Source of the DNA: Lysinibacillus xylanilyticus
Lineage (GTDB): Bacteria > Bacillota > Bacilli > Bacillales_A > Planococcaceae
Assembly: GCF_001708185.1 (NCBI RefSeq)
Contig: NZ_MDDN01000001.1
Coordinates: 744,001-808,000 of the forward strand
DNA: 64,000 nucleotides
Reading direction: 5' to 3'
Shown: positions 1-8,798 of the stretch, piece after piece
How positions within the stretch are numbered: position 1 is the first letter of the stretch
How the letters are laid out: each line of letters begins with the position of its first letter
Translations under genes and position numbers: made by a program
The notes under the pieces: model-generated
What the model was told of the DNA's origin: nothing
The model's database searches: none
Seen by the model: the letters and a program-made list of their open reading frames with translations, nothing else

Positions 1-50
1 CGACACTCATCCGCGGAAATCAGCGTCTCCTAATTAACATGAGACATCAA

Positions 51-190
51 AAAAGAGGCTTGGACATAAGTAAATTTTCAAAGCAAAATTTTTAAAAATT
101 ACATCAGAAAAGCGTGAGAAATCAAAGTTTCTAAAATTGATTTCTCACGCTTTTTAAGGTTTTGAGCTGTTATGTCCCAGTCTCTCTTTG
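51..190 (-). terminator. Nested terminator-like inverted repeat downstream of coaD
   Basis: An inner hairpin pairs about 110-125 with about 143-158 (AAAGCGTGAGAAATCAA against its complement). It is enclosed by a second, imperfect inverted repeat, with arms at 51-70 (AAAGAGGCTTGGACATAA) and 170-190 (TTATGTCCCAGTCTCTTT). Read on the minus strand after the coaD stop, the inner hairpin is followed by a T-rich stretch, which fits rho-independent termination. The outer arms carry the GGGACATAA motif that recurs in intergenic regions of many Firmicutes. Confidence 0.7.
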
Positions 191-194
191 TATT

Positions 195-743
<549 letters not shown>

Positions 744-780
744 TCACTTCGTTAATGTGAAGCTCTTAGCCTAAGTCTCT

Positions 781-1356
781 CTATTCAGTAGGTGTTTGGA
801 CATCCACTGAATGAAGATAAACAGAAATAATCGTTCCGCCATAAGTTTCTTGTCTCTTTAATACAAAATCCCCAAAACTTTGTGGTAATTCTACTTCTTT
901 TGCATGCTCACATAAAATAATGCCATCCGTCTGAATCTTATTATTGTCGACAAGTACCTGCACTAAGTCATAATACTCTTGATGATGGTATGGTGGATCT
1001 AAAAATACTAATTTAAACGTAATATCACGTTTTAACAACGCTTTCACAGCACGCTTCGCATCTATACGAAAAAGCTCAGAATAATCCTCGTAACGACATT
1101 TTTTTATGTTTTCCTGTAGCACTTGGAACGCCTTTGCATCCTTTTCAATAAAAACGGCGTGCTCGGCTCCTCTACTTAAAGATTCGATGCCTAAGCCACC
1201 GCTTCCTGCAAATAAATCGAGCACAATGCCTCCATCAAAGAATGGACCAATAATATTAAAAATGGATTCCTTCACTTTATCTGTTGTAGGTCTCGTCGTG
1301 TTTCCTGCAATGGCCTTTAACGGCATCCCTTTACGTTCTCCTGCTACAACTCTCAT
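781..1356 (-). CDS. rsmD: 16S rRNA (guanine-N2)-methyltransferase RsmD
   Basis: RsmD methylates the exocyclic amine of G966 (E. coli numbering) in 16S rRNA, using S-adenosylmethionine. The 191-residue protein begins MRVVAGERKG. It carries the SAM-binding LDLFAGSGGLGIESLSRG motif around residue 46 and the catalytic FLDPPYHH motif around residue 118. Length and motif order fit the family. A weak GGTGAT site precedes the ATG. It is followed at about 95 bases by coaD on the same strand, matching the conserved ylbH-coaD pair. Confidence 0.93.
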   Translation of the reverse strand: MRVVAGERKGMPLKAIAGNTTRPTTDKVKESIFNIIGPFFDGGIVLDLFAGSGGLGIESLSRGAEHAVFIEKDAKAFQVLQENIKKCRYEDYSELFRIDAKRAVKALLKRDITFKLVFLDPPYHHQEYYDLVQVLVDNNKIQTDGIILCEHAKEVELPQSFGDFVLKRQETYGGTIISVYLHSVDVQTPTE

Positions 1357-1392
1357 ATATTCAAATCACCATACTTTCTTAATTCCATATAT

Positions 1393-1474
1393 CAATTTCA
1401 CCTTGGTGTAATTGCATCCAGATTTTGAATTATGCATGCACACCCCAAAATCTGTGACATCTGCCGGAAGTTTT
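1393..1474 (+). repeat. Short R2 repeat lacking the hairpin module
   Basis: This copy contains the R2 leading hairpin, CAATTtCACC-TT-GGTGtAATTG (1393-1414), then GCATCCAGATTTTGAATT and, shortly after, CCAAAATCTGTGACATCTGCCGGA. The copy near 39.17-39.40 kb has the same two flanks, but with about 170 bases containing three hairpins between them. This copy therefore looks like an empty form. AGATTTTG and CAAAATCT can pair directly. It lies just past the stop of the gene ending at 1522. Confidence 0.65.
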
Positions 1475-1480
1475 AGATAA

Positions 1481-1521
1481 AAACATTTTTGCAGCGAAAG
1501 TCAAACCTCCGCTGCAAATGT
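1481..1521 (-). terminator. Terminator of the 1522-2946 gene
   Basis: The arms at 1488-1496 and 1510-1518 (TTTGCAGCG / CGCTGCAAA) form a hairpin directly after the minus-strand stop codon. On the minus strand it is followed by a T-rich run. Confidence 0.7.
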
Positions 1522-2946
1522 TTATTCTTGTTGTTCTTGAGTTATAATTTGGATACGATCATCACTTTTTTGTAATTCTACTAAAAATAATCGTTGTAGC
1601 CAAGCTTCTTCAACATAATAATGATTGGCAATTTTAATAATTGGTTCTGAAATAGTAGAATATCTACGTTGATTGAATACATAAAATCCAGGCTCGTTCG
1701 GGAATCGGAAAATGCGATTATCATTATTTACATAATACCCATTCTTGCCTTCACCAGCAGTATAGCCTAGATACGGCAACAATGTATCAGCAGTATATAA
1801 TACTTGTCCTTCATGGAGAATAACATGAACATCTTCTTTTAAAACGTCATTAACGTAAACACTTCGATCATCCTCAAATAACAGTGGATATGTGCCATTT
1901 TCTTGTGCCGCATTTAACTTAAAATAAGACGTTTTTGCTTCTAACACCTCTGATAAAAGCTTGTCCATTGTATCAGGAGAAATCGGCTCTTCTCCAAGCT
2001 CATTCAGAGCCTCCTGCCATGCTGCCTCTTGATCAGCTGTCATATATTCTTTTAACGTCTTCACAATATCCTTTGTTTTATCTGAACCAATCGTATCCTT
2101 CACTAGATAGGATGCCAAAACTTCCGGCAACCATGTAGGCGAATCTTTAAACTTATATTGTGACTTTATTTGAGACATGATAACTTCTTGCTCAACAGCT
2201 TGTTCAGTTAGTTCTGGCAAGAATAAAAGTCGATCATCATGTTCTTTCGCTGGACTCTTCTCTTGAATAATAGCAACGTGTTCCTCATTCAAAAACTGTA
2301 AATTTTCTAATGACGTTAAGAAATCCTTTGAAATAGCTTCCGGTGCATAAATAGATAACACAGGGGTTTGCTCTTGTACCTTTAGATTACCCGCTTGCCA
2401 ATAAATATCACGAACTGTACCACTTCCACTAAACATTGTATAGTTAACAAGTGATAGTTGTTGTTGACCTACTAAAGGCAAGCCAGTTATCCACTGACCA
2501 ACAATTTTACTATCAGTTGAAATATGTACAACAGAATAAGACGCTTCACCATTTGTTAATGTAGCGAAAGCATTTTGGATGAGCATTTTATCTTTTAAGC
2601 CACCCTCAATTGGAATTATGTATGAAACAGATTGCGATTTAGTCTCTCCTTTTTTAAAGTATGAGACTTCTTCTGATAAACGACCACAACTTTTTTCATT
2701 TTCGATAAAGCAACTAGGATTTACCGCATTTTCTGGCCATTTTATATTCACCTTTTGGTTGGGTAAATTTTTAAAATGTTGGCGAATATCCAAGCTATTT
2801 TCCCGATAGACAATTTCGATTTCTTGCGAATAATGGAATTCGCCATTTCCTGTTTCTAAATCAGATGAATAAGCATGGTACTGGAAAAATAACGTTCCGG
2901 TAATGATTAGTCCTAGTATGGAAAAAAAACTCATTGCAAATTTCAT
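1522..2946 (-). CDS. Secreted or membrane-anchored protein of unknown function
   Basis: No precise function is recognised. The frame opens at 2997, but a GGGAGG ribosome site precedes the ATG at 2946, giving 474 residues that start MKFAMSFFSILGLIITGTLFF, a signal peptide or single N-terminal membrane anchor. The rest should lie outside the membrane. Residues about 360-460 (from RSVYVNDVLKEDVHVILHEG to EAWLQRLFLVEL) resemble the copper-amine-oxidase N-terminal-like or stalk domain common in Firmicutes surface proteins. The middle is charged and has no motif I can name. It lies between rsmD and a divergent small gene and is absent from the corresponding B. subtilis order. Confidence 0.6.
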   Translation of the reverse strand: MKFAMSFFSILGLIITGTLFFQYHAYSSDLETGNGEFHYSQEIEIVYRENSLDIRQHFKNLPNQKVNIKWPENAVNPSCFIENEKSCGRLSEEVSYFKKGETKSQSVSYIIPIEGGLKDKMLIQNAFATLTNGEASYSVVHISTDSKIVGQWITGLPLVGQQQLSLVNYTMFSGSGTVRDIYWQAGNLKVQEQTPVLSIYAPEAISKDFLTSLENLQFLNEEHVAIIQEKSPAKEHDDRLLFLPELTEQAVEQEVIMSQIKSQYKFKDSPTWLPEVLASYLVKDTIGSDKTKDIVKTLKEYMTADQEAAWQEALNELGEEPISPDTMDKLLSEVLEAKTSYFKLNAAQENGTYPLLFEDDRSVYVNDVLKEDVHVILHEGQVLYTADTLLPYLGYTAGEGKNGYYVNNDNRIFRFPNEPGFYVFNQRRYSTISEPIIKIANHYYVEEAWLQRLFLVELQKSDDRIQIITQEQQE

Positions 2947-3002
2947 GTGCTTGACCTCCCGCAGCATGATACTATGTGTATTGGAAAGGATGTGCAATTA
3001 TT

Positions 3003-3392
3003 ATGCCACAACAATTTATAGAATTAGGTGAGGGCTATGGTGATGTTTATGAGCTACTTGAAATAGTGAGAACAAATCAAGATCGCTTCCACCAAGCCTT
3101 TATACTAACCTCCACAAAAGAAGAAAAAAAGTTTGCTTCTTTAGCAGTCGCTTTAAAACCAGTCGGTGACAGTAAATTCATGCCGATTTATATTTGTCGA
3201 GAAGGCATCCCTTTTAATGAGGAGCAGCCTTCAAAGCGACAAAATATGTTCGAAGAAAGTATTAAACAACTAGATCGAAAAGCGGTTGTTGTAGAAATAA
3301 AGCACTCATCTATATTTTCGGAATCAAAACTATTTTATCAATACTTAATCGGGATAATGAGACTTCATCACTATATTCCAGCATTAGTGTAA
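3003..3392 (+). CDS. Small conserved protein, possibly DUF7147 family
   Basis: This is a 129-residue soluble protein beginning MPQQFIELGEGYGDVYELLE, preceded by a GGAAAGGA site; the frame opens earlier at 2976. It has no signal peptide or membrane segment. Its start resembles a short Bacillales family (DUF7147, from memory) that is sometimes labelled methylthioribose kinase, yet no kinase motif is visible and the length is far too short for that enzyme. It is divergent from the preceding secreted-protein gene and converges on ylbG with a 2-base gap. Function unknown. Confidence 0.6.
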   Translation: MPQQFIELGEGYGDVYELLEIVRTNQDRFHQAFILTSTKEEKKFASLAVALKPVGDSKFMPIYICREGIPFNEEQPSKRQNMFEESIKQLDRKAVVVEIKHSSIFSESKLFYQYLIGIMRLHHYIPALV

Positions 3393-3394
3393 TA

Positions 3395-3667
3395 TTATAG
3401 TCCTACTTTATAGTCATATTCCTTCGCTTTATCTGGTTTTGCATTTTCAAACTCAGTTTTAACGAATGGACGATAAGACTTCACAACGTCTTTCACAAAT
3501 GGAAGGCGTTGTAGTTTTGTTGTCATTGTTTCAATTTCCTCTCGCTCGCAATAAAGCACTACATATTTTTGCCTCCGAGAAATATAAAGAACATGCCCAT
3601 ATTTTCGAAGAGACTTCGCATGTTTTAATTGATGGACGTAAACGATTAGCCCTTGTCGTTCGTTCAT
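3395..3667 (-). CDS. ylbG: YlbG family protein (UPF0298)
   Basis: The 90-residue protein begins [20 protein letters not shown] and contains [20 protein letters not shown] and a C-terminal [11 protein letters not shown] segment. These match the YlbG family, a small cytoplasmic Bacillales protein of unknown function. In B. subtilis ylbG lies between ylbF and rsmD. Here it keeps that neighbourhood, although a glycerophosphodiesterase and a dehydrogenase now separate it from ricF. A GAGGGA site lies upstream of the ATG. Confidence 0.85.
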   Translation of the reverse strand: MNERQGLIVYVHQLKHAKSLRKYGHVLYISRRQKYVVLYCEREEIETMTTKLQRLPFVKDVVKSYRPFVKTEFENAKPDKAKEYDYKVGL

Positions 3668-3734
3668 ATATTATTCCCTCATTTCTTACATAAAAGAATA
3701 CCATAGACCGGAAAATGATAGCAACAGAGTTTAG

Positions 3735-3764
3735 CTGACAGAACGCTCATTTTTCCGTTATAAT
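3735..3764 (+). promoter_or_regulatory. Sigma-A-type promoter of the glycerophosphodiesterase gene
   Basis: CTGACA (3735-3740) and TATAAT (3759-3764) are separated by 18 bases. The implied leader of about 125 bases contains a perfect 10-bp inverted repeat (TTCACTTATA at 3799-3808, TATAAGTGAA at 3841-3850). Confidence 0.6.
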
Positions 3765-3895
3765 AAAAAAGCATACAACGTTGATTCAGAGTTTTACTTT
3801 CACTTATATAAGTTAATAGGGAACTAGACACAAAAAATTCTATAAGTGAATTTGCCAGTACTTTTTATATCATTTTATTGTTAAGGAGGACGAAT

Positions 3896-4804
3896 ATGGG
3901 TAAGAAAACAAAGATTGCGCTCGCAATTGCAGCAGCAAGTGCAGCTGCTTGGGCAGGTAGTAAAGCTATTTCTAAACCTCAACAACGAGAAAGTAAACAA
4001 GCATTACAATTCGATCATCCAGTTATTCTTGCACATCGTGGCGGTGCCGATTTAGCACCTGAGCATACAATGCCTGCTTTTGAAAAAGCCGCACAGTTAG
4101 GTGTTGACGGCTTTGAAATAGACATTCGCTTAACTAAAGATGAGGAAATCATCGTATTCCACGATGATACTGTTGAGCGTACGACAGATGGCTATGGTCT
4201 TGTTGCAGACATGACTTTAGCAGAAATAAATGCATTAAACCACGGTTATCAATTTGAAGATTTGGATGGGGAATTTCCTTATCGAAATGAAAAAATAGAC
4301 GTCGTAACGTTACGTGATCTACTAGAAAATTATCCAAATATGTTGATAAATATTGATATTAAAGATGCACCAGATACGTATGAGGGAAGTTTAATGCCAT
4401 CTAAACTATGGCGTTTAATTGAAGAGCTTGGTGCTGAGAACCGAGTAGTTGTCACAAGTACTTACGGTGAACAGATAGATCGCTTTAATCTATATGCACA
4501 AAATCAAGTAGCACTTGGTGCAGGTGAATCAGATGTTCGTAAAGCATTCGCTTCTTTCTCAAGCCAATTTGGACATTTATATCACCCAAAGGTAGATGTA
4601 TTCCAAATACCGCCAAAATCAGGGGTTATTGCACTGGATTCACCGAAGTTTATTCAGTTTTTAAGCAACTTAAACATCCCTGTTCACTATTGGACAATCA
4701 ATGATGCGGCAACAATGAGTAAGTTAATTCACAACGGTGCAAAAGGTATCGTTACAGATCGGCCTGATATCGCTGTAGAACTATTACAAAAAAATGAAAA
4801 CTAG
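3896..4804 (+). CDS. Glycerophosphodiester phosphodiesterase
   Basis: This enzyme hydrolyses glycerophosphodiesters to glycerol-3-phosphate and an alcohol. The 302-residue protein has an N-terminal hydrophobic segment (IALAIAAASAAAWAG, a signal or anchor sequence), so it probably acts outside the membrane. The GDPD core is complete: ILAHRGGADLAPEHT, GVDGFEIDIRLTKD, IVFHDDTVERTTDG, and a late PVHYWTIND strand. A strong AAGGAGG site places the start at 3896, although the frame opens at 3878. A terminator follows at 4867. It resembles the GlpQ/YqiK class, but the exact orthologue is not certain. Confidence 0.88.
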   Translation: MGKKTKIALAIAAASAAAWAGSKAISKPQQRESKQALQFDHPVILAHRGGADLAPEHTMPAFEKAAQLGVDGFEIDIRLTKDEEIIVFHDDTVERTTDGYGLVADMTLAEINALNHGYQFEDLDGEFPYRNEKIDVVTLRDLLENYPNMLINIDIKDAPDTYEGSLMPSKLWRLIEELGAENRVVVTSTYGEQIDRFNLYAQNQVALGAGESDVRKAFASFSSQFGHLYHPKVDVFQIPPKSGVIALDSPKFIQFLSNLNIPVHYWTINDAATMSKLIHNGAKGIVTDRPDIAVELLQKNEN

Positions 4805-4866
4805 AATGGAGCTTACTCTCTATTTTTAAGCTAGTACTAGATAGAAACTAGGTTACTACTTGAATT

Positions 4867-4899
4867 GGTAAGGGCCACTTTTAACAGCCCTTACCTTTT
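4867..4899 (+). terminator. Rho-independent terminator of the glycerophosphodiesterase gene
   Basis: GGTAAGGGC (4867-4875) pairs perfectly with GCCCTTACC (4887-4895) and is followed by TTTT. Confidence 0.8.
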
Positions 4900-5002
4900 A
4901 CTTATAAAAATTAAATATTCTGTCTTTTATACCCGTTATGCCCCGAATCCCGCTGTATTCAAAGAGTTTGATTGTAGCTCTCACCCCATGCATTTTGAGC
5001 TT

Positions 5003-6055
5003 TTATTTCAGATAACATAATACTGTATCTGTCACATCTCGTAATGTTGCTGTTCCGCCCAAATCGGCTGTTTTAACACCTTGTGCTAATGTTGCTTCTA
5101 TTGCATTTAGTACCCTTGTGCCAAGCTCATGATAGCCTAAAAAATCAAGCATCATTTTACCCGTCCAAATTTGTCCAAGTGGATTGGCTATCCCTTGACC
5201 TGCAATATCGGGCGCAGAGCCATGGACTGGTTCGAACATAGATGGATATTGTCGCTCAATATTTAAATTTGCTGCTGGAGCAATTCCGATGCTCCCCATA
5301 ATTGCACCACCTAAATCTGTTAAAATATCGCCAAATAAATTTGATGCAACGATAACATCAAAATGATCTGGCTTCATTACTAAAAAGGCAGCTAAAGCAT
5401 CAATATGATTAGATTCTTGTCCTATGTTCTCATAATCTTTACCTACTTGCGCAAATACTTCATCCCAAAAAGGCATACTGTATGTAATTCCATTCGATTT
5501 TGTGGCACTTGTAACATGCTGACGTCGAGTTTTCGCCATTTCAAATGCATACCGCATCGCACGTTCTGTACCCTTCCTTGTAAAAATGGCATTTTGGATA
5601 GCAACCTCATCTTGTCCACTATGTATTCTGCCACCACTTTCAGCATACTCTCCCTCTGAGTTTTCACGTACAACGACAAAATCGAAGCCGTTTGGGTTAC
5701 GTAACGGCGAAGGCAAACCTTGAAGTAGCTTTGCTGGACGTACATTAATAGATTGTTTCATCTCACGGCGAATTTTAATAAGTAGTCCCCATAATGAAAT
5801 GTGATCTGGTACTAAATCAGGCATGCCAACCGCACCTAAGAAAATTTGATCATAACCTTTCAATATTTCAATACCATTATCAGGCATCATTTTACCTGTT
5901 TCTAAATAATAGTCACAGCCCCAGAGGAATGTTGTCCATTCAAACTGAAAGCTTCCATCTAATTGAGCAGCTTTATTAAGAACTTCTATCGCCGCTGGTA
6001 CAACCTCTTTACCTATGCCATCTCCTGGTATAACGGCAATTCGATAAGTTTTCAT
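5003..6055 (-). CDS. Tartrate / D-malate dehydrogenase family (IMDH-like)
   Basis: This is a member of the isocitrate/isopropylmalate dehydrogenase superfamily, 350 residues. It starts MKTYRIAVIPGDGIGKEVVPAA and has the RENSEGEYAESGGR substrate-loop motif, TKSNGI with the catalytic lysine, the metal-binding segment VIASNLFGDILTDLGG, and FEPVHGSAPDIAGQG. The RENSEGEY variant points to the tartrate/D-malate branch (YcsA/DmlA type) and away from LeuB or Icd, so the likely reaction is NAD-dependent oxidative decarboxylation of D-malate or a related acid. It is an insertion relative to the B. subtilis ylb order. No regulator is adjacent. Confidence 0.82.
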   Translation of the reverse strand: MKTYRIAVIPGDGIGKEVVPAAIEVLNKAAQLDGSFQFEWTTFLWGCDYYLETGKMMPDNGIEILKGYDQIFLGAVGMPDLVPDHISLWGLLIKIRREMKQSINVRPAKLLQGLPSPLRNPNGFDFVVVRENSEGEYAESGGRIHSGQDEVAIQNAIFTRKGTERAMRYAFEMAKTRRQHVTSATKSNGITYSMPFWDEVFAQVGKDYENIGQESNHIDALAAFLVMKPDHFDVIVASNLFGDILTDLGGAIMGSIGIAPAANLNIERQYPSMFEPVHGSAPDIAGQGIANPLGQIWTGKMMLDFLGYHELGTRVLNAIEATLAQGVKTADLGGTATLRDVTDTVLCYLK

Positions 6056-6142
6056 TTGTTTATCCTCCTTTTATTTCTATATTGCTTATTCAATTACTAT
6101 ACAATTTTTCTGCAACTATTACACCCCGCAGTTATAGAAAAA

Positions 6143-6185
6143 AGACTGTATACAAACTCATAATTCATCGAGTTTGTTACAGTCT
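6143..6185 (-). terminator. Terminator of ricF
   Basis: AGACTGTA-t-ACAAACTC (6143-6159) pairs with GAGTTTGT-TACAGTCT (about 6170-6185), with one bulged base. On the minus strand it is followed by TTTTTTC. Confidence 0.75.
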
Positions 6186-6205
6186 AAAAAGAAGTATTAC
6201 TTAGT

Positions 6206-6652
6206 TTATGCAGAGCAAGAGCAAGAACCGCCTGAGCCACATCCTCCGCCACAGGAAGAACCTGATGCAAAGAACGGATTACTTACAGGAACTTTCACTG
6301 CTTCTGATACAGTTTTCCCCATAAGTAGACTTATCTCGTCAAGTAAATCTTGAAAATCATTTTCAGCAATCTTTAAGGCCGAAACTTTTTCATTTAAATC
6401 GAGCGCGCGCTTTTGCTGACGAATCGATTTCATGATTGTATGATAGTCCGGATGATATTTTCCGAAACGTTGTACATCTTCGTACTGCTCTTTTATGCGA
6501 TTAAATGCGTAAATAGCTTGCACTAATTGAGCATCGCTATAAACAGCATCATACGCTTGTTGCAGCGTTTTCGCAGGCTCAGAGGAAAGAATCATCTCAC
6601 AAAGCGCATCGGCCTCATCCAAAATGATTACCCAGTCAGAGGTCATCATCAT
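6206..6652 (-). CDS. ricF: RicF (YlbF), Y-complex subunit modulating RNase Y
   Basis: With RicA (YmcA) and RicT (YaaT), RicF forms a complex that binds iron-sulfur clusters, directs RNase Y maturation of operon mRNAs, and affects sporulation, competence and biofilm formation. The 148-residue helical protein contains FNRIKEQYEDVQRFGKYHPD and ends in a Gly/Ser/Cys tail with four cysteines in the last 14 residues (CGGGC...CSC), a plausible cluster-ligand site. Three consecutive ATG codons follow a GGGGGAA site; the first, at 6652, gives the usual family length, although the frame opens at 6682. Divergent from the thioesterase gene. Confidence 0.88.
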   Translation of the reverse strand: MMMTSDWVIILDEADALCEMILSSEPAKTLQQAYDAVYSDAQLVQAIYAFNRIKEQYEDVQRFGKYHPDYHTIMKSIRQQKRALDLNEKVSALKIAENDFQDLLDEISLLMGKTVSEAVKVPVSNPFFASGSSCGGGCGSGGSCSCSA

Positions 6653-6739
6653 ATTAAATTCCCCCAATCTCTTTCCCATCATAACAGATTTTGTGGTAAT
6701 TTTACATTATTGATATTTTTAAATAAAGGAGTTTTCTAA

Positions 6740-7240
6740 TTGGTCACATCGTCTAAAGGACAAATAGAAGAATTACTAGCAGATATTTTACAAAACAGCA
6801 CAGCTGAAGATGAGGAAGTTTTACTGCATTTATTGTCAGGACTTCGTGATAAACAACAAGGTGTCCACCGCCGTTATATTAATGCCGCCTTACATATGGT
6901 TGGCAAATTTGATACTGAGATTAGCGAGGTTCGTATCCCCATTACACCCGTTATCCATAATACCATTAAGGTTCCACATGGAGGAATTATTGCTACAATT
7001 GCAGATGCAGCAATGGGAGGGCTTGCTTCGCGTTCTGTACCAGAAGGCTTTAATGTGGTCACAACTAATATCAATGTCTCTTATATTGCAACAACAACTA
7101 ACAAAGAACTAATCGCTCGTGGACGTTTCGTACATAAGGGACGTCAAACACTTGTGATGGAATGTGATATTGAAGATGAGACTGGGCGAAAACTTGCGAT
7201 TGCGACCGCTACTTTCTTTGTCATTCAACGCCGTCCTTAG
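6740..7240 (+). CDS. PaaI-type hot-dog thioesterase
   Basis: A 166-residue protein whose C-terminal two thirds form a hot-dog fold of the PaaI/YbgC acyl-CoA thioesterase group: the VPHGGIIATIADAAMGGLAS helix, VTTNINVSYIA and a final AIATATFFVIQ strand. Such enzymes hydrolyse acyl-CoA thioesters in the cytoplasm; the substrate cannot be predicted. The start is a TTG preceded by AAAGGAG with good spacing. The gene converges on murE and their coding ends overlap by 20 bases, so there is no room for an intervening terminator. Confidence 0.8.
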   Translation: MVTSSKGQIEELLADILQNSTAEDEEVLLHLLSGLRDKQQGVHRRYINAALHMVGKFDTEISEVRIPITPVIHNTIKVPHGGIIATIADAAMGGLASRSVPEGFNVVTTNINVSYIATTTNKELIARGRFVHKGRQTLVMECDIEDETGRKLAIATATFFVIQRRP

Positions 7241-8696
7241 TCATAAGATTTAAAAAGTAATCTCGAATACATTGTTGATCGGAAAAAGGGAGTTTTTGAT
7301 TTTTTATTTGTTGAGTCTGTTCATGCCCTTTTCCGGCAACTAATACAATATCACCTTTTTCAGCCTTTGCTAATGCCTTATGAATAGCAATTTTTCGATC
7401 TAGATAGATTTCATAGTATTGCTGTTCAGTAAAACCAGCAATAATACTTTCATTAATTAAGATCGGGTCTTCATCACGTGGATTATCGGTTGTTAAATAA
7501 ATAATATCCGCATACTTACTAGCTACCGCTCCCATCGCAAATCGTTTGGCCTTATCACGATTCCCCCCACAGCTAAATACGAGATAAAGCGTTTTCGAGC
7601 TATCAAAAGTTTGTAAAACAGCCTGCAATGCTTCTGCAGTATGCGCATAATCTACATACACATCAATTCCAAATGTATTGTCTATTTTTTCAAGTCTTCC
7701 TTCTGGTAGCCTCAACAACCATATATGCGCTGCTATTTCATCAATGGAAAAACCTAGGCGCCACAAAGTCATTAACGCAGCTACAGCATTTTGCACATGA
7801 TACTTACCAACAAAAGGAATTTCTACAATATGCTCACTTGATGAGGTTTGTAAACAAAGTACTGTTTTTCCAATTGATTCACTGACAATTTGGATATGTA
7901 AATCATTGTGATTATCAAAGCCAAATGAGCAGGATTTTTTCTTATCATAAATACCGACAGAACGGCAAAAATTATCATCTCCATTTAATACTAGCTTTTT
8001 TGATAAATCTGCCAATCTTTTTTTCGCACGTTTATATGCCTCAAGTCCTCCATGATCTTCTAAATGGTCCTCCGATAAATTTAAAAAAACGCCACAATCG
8101 ATATCACAATGATCAAGTCTATGTTGCTGTAACCCCATCGATGAAGCTTCTAAAACAACATGTGTAACACCATTTCGTACACATTGCTTTAAAATCGGAT
8201 GTAACTCTTTTGCTTGCAATGTTGTTAATTGCTCATACTTTGTTTGTTGTTTCTCTTCATTAATGAAAAATCCTACCGTTCCAATAACTGCTACATTTTT
8301 ATGTAAGGCTCTTAACAACTGGCTCACAAAATGACTGACTGTTGTTTTACCATTTGTACCTGTAATCGCAATTACTGTTAATGCTTCTGCTGGAAAGGCT
8401 GAAAGTTTTGCACTCGCATACGATAAAAATAACGATGTATTCGGAACCCACACAAAAGGTATGTTTTGATCGGTAATAGGTAGTGAGATACTTTCCTCTG
8501 ATACTATAGCGGCAGCACCCCGATCAATTGCTTCATTTACAAAGCGACTTCCCGATGTTTTCTTCCCCTTACGAACAATAAAAATATTTCCAGGCTTAAT
8601 CGCCTGTGCATAATCCTCAACGCCCGTAATAATTGTGCGAATCGATCCTCCAGTCACGCTACATGGCCAGTCTTTCAATAGTTCAGCTAATTGCAA
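7221..8696 (-). CDS. murE: UDP-MurNAc-tripeptide ligase MurE, DAP-type motif
   Basis: MurE adds the third amino acid to UDP-MurNAc-L-Ala-D-Glu using ATP. The 491-residue protein has the P-loop TGTNGKTTVSHF, the NLSEDHLEDHG segment, VDYAHT and, near residue 403, TTDNPRDEDP. DNPR at this site is the signature of enzymes adding meso-diaminopimelate; lysine-adding enzymes differ here. The start is a TTG after AAAGGGGGA. The gene stands alone beside ylb genes, outside any mur/fts cluster, and is absent from the equivalent B. subtilis order. That suggests a second MurE, possibly for spore cortex (inference). The ligase family is certain; the specificity is probable. Confidence 0.9.
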   Translation of the reverse strand: MQLAELLKDWPCSVTGGSIRTIITGVEDYAQAIKPGNIFIVRKGKKTSGSRFVNEAIDRGAAAIVSEESISLPITDQNIPFVWVPNTSLFLSYASAKLSAFPAEALTVIAITGTNGKTTVSHFVSQLLRALHKNVAVIGTVGFFINEEKQQTKYEQLTTLQAKELHPILKQCVRNGVTHVVLEASSMGLQQHRLDHCDIDCGVFLNLSEDHLEDHGGLEAYKRAKKRLADLSKKLVLNGDDNFCRSVGIYDKKKSCSFGFDNHNDLHIQIVSESIGKTVLCLQTSSSEHIVEIPFVGKYHVQNAVAALMTLWRLGFSIDEIAAHIWLLRLPEGRLEKIDNTFGIDVYVDYAHTAEALQAVLQTFDSSKTLYLVFSCGGNRDKAKRFAMGAVASKYADIIYLTTDNPRDEDPILINESIIAGFTEQQYYEIYLDRKIAIHKALAKAEKGDIVLVAGKGHEQTQQIKNQKLPFSDQQCIRDYFLNLMTKDGVE

Positions 8697-8720
8697 GCTT
8701 CATTCCCCCTTTCAGTTCTC

Positions 8721-8729
8721 TATCATATG
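8721..8729 (-). promoter_or_regulatory. Possible mother-cell sigma (E/K) -10 element for murE
   Basis: On the minus strand the sequence is CATATGATA, matching the sigma-K -10 form CATAnnnTA and the first part of sigma-E -10 elements. An AC dinucleotide lies 15-17 bases upstream, as sigma-K promoters require. No convincing sigma-A pair was seen. The site would give a very short leader, with the ribosome site near the transcript 5' end, so the call is tentative. Confidence 0.35.
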
Positions 8730-8798
8730 ACGGCGTCTGTATCCGTGTGACGAAAAATCTAAGCGGTCATTGTGCTTATCTTTTTCGTATAAAATGAA

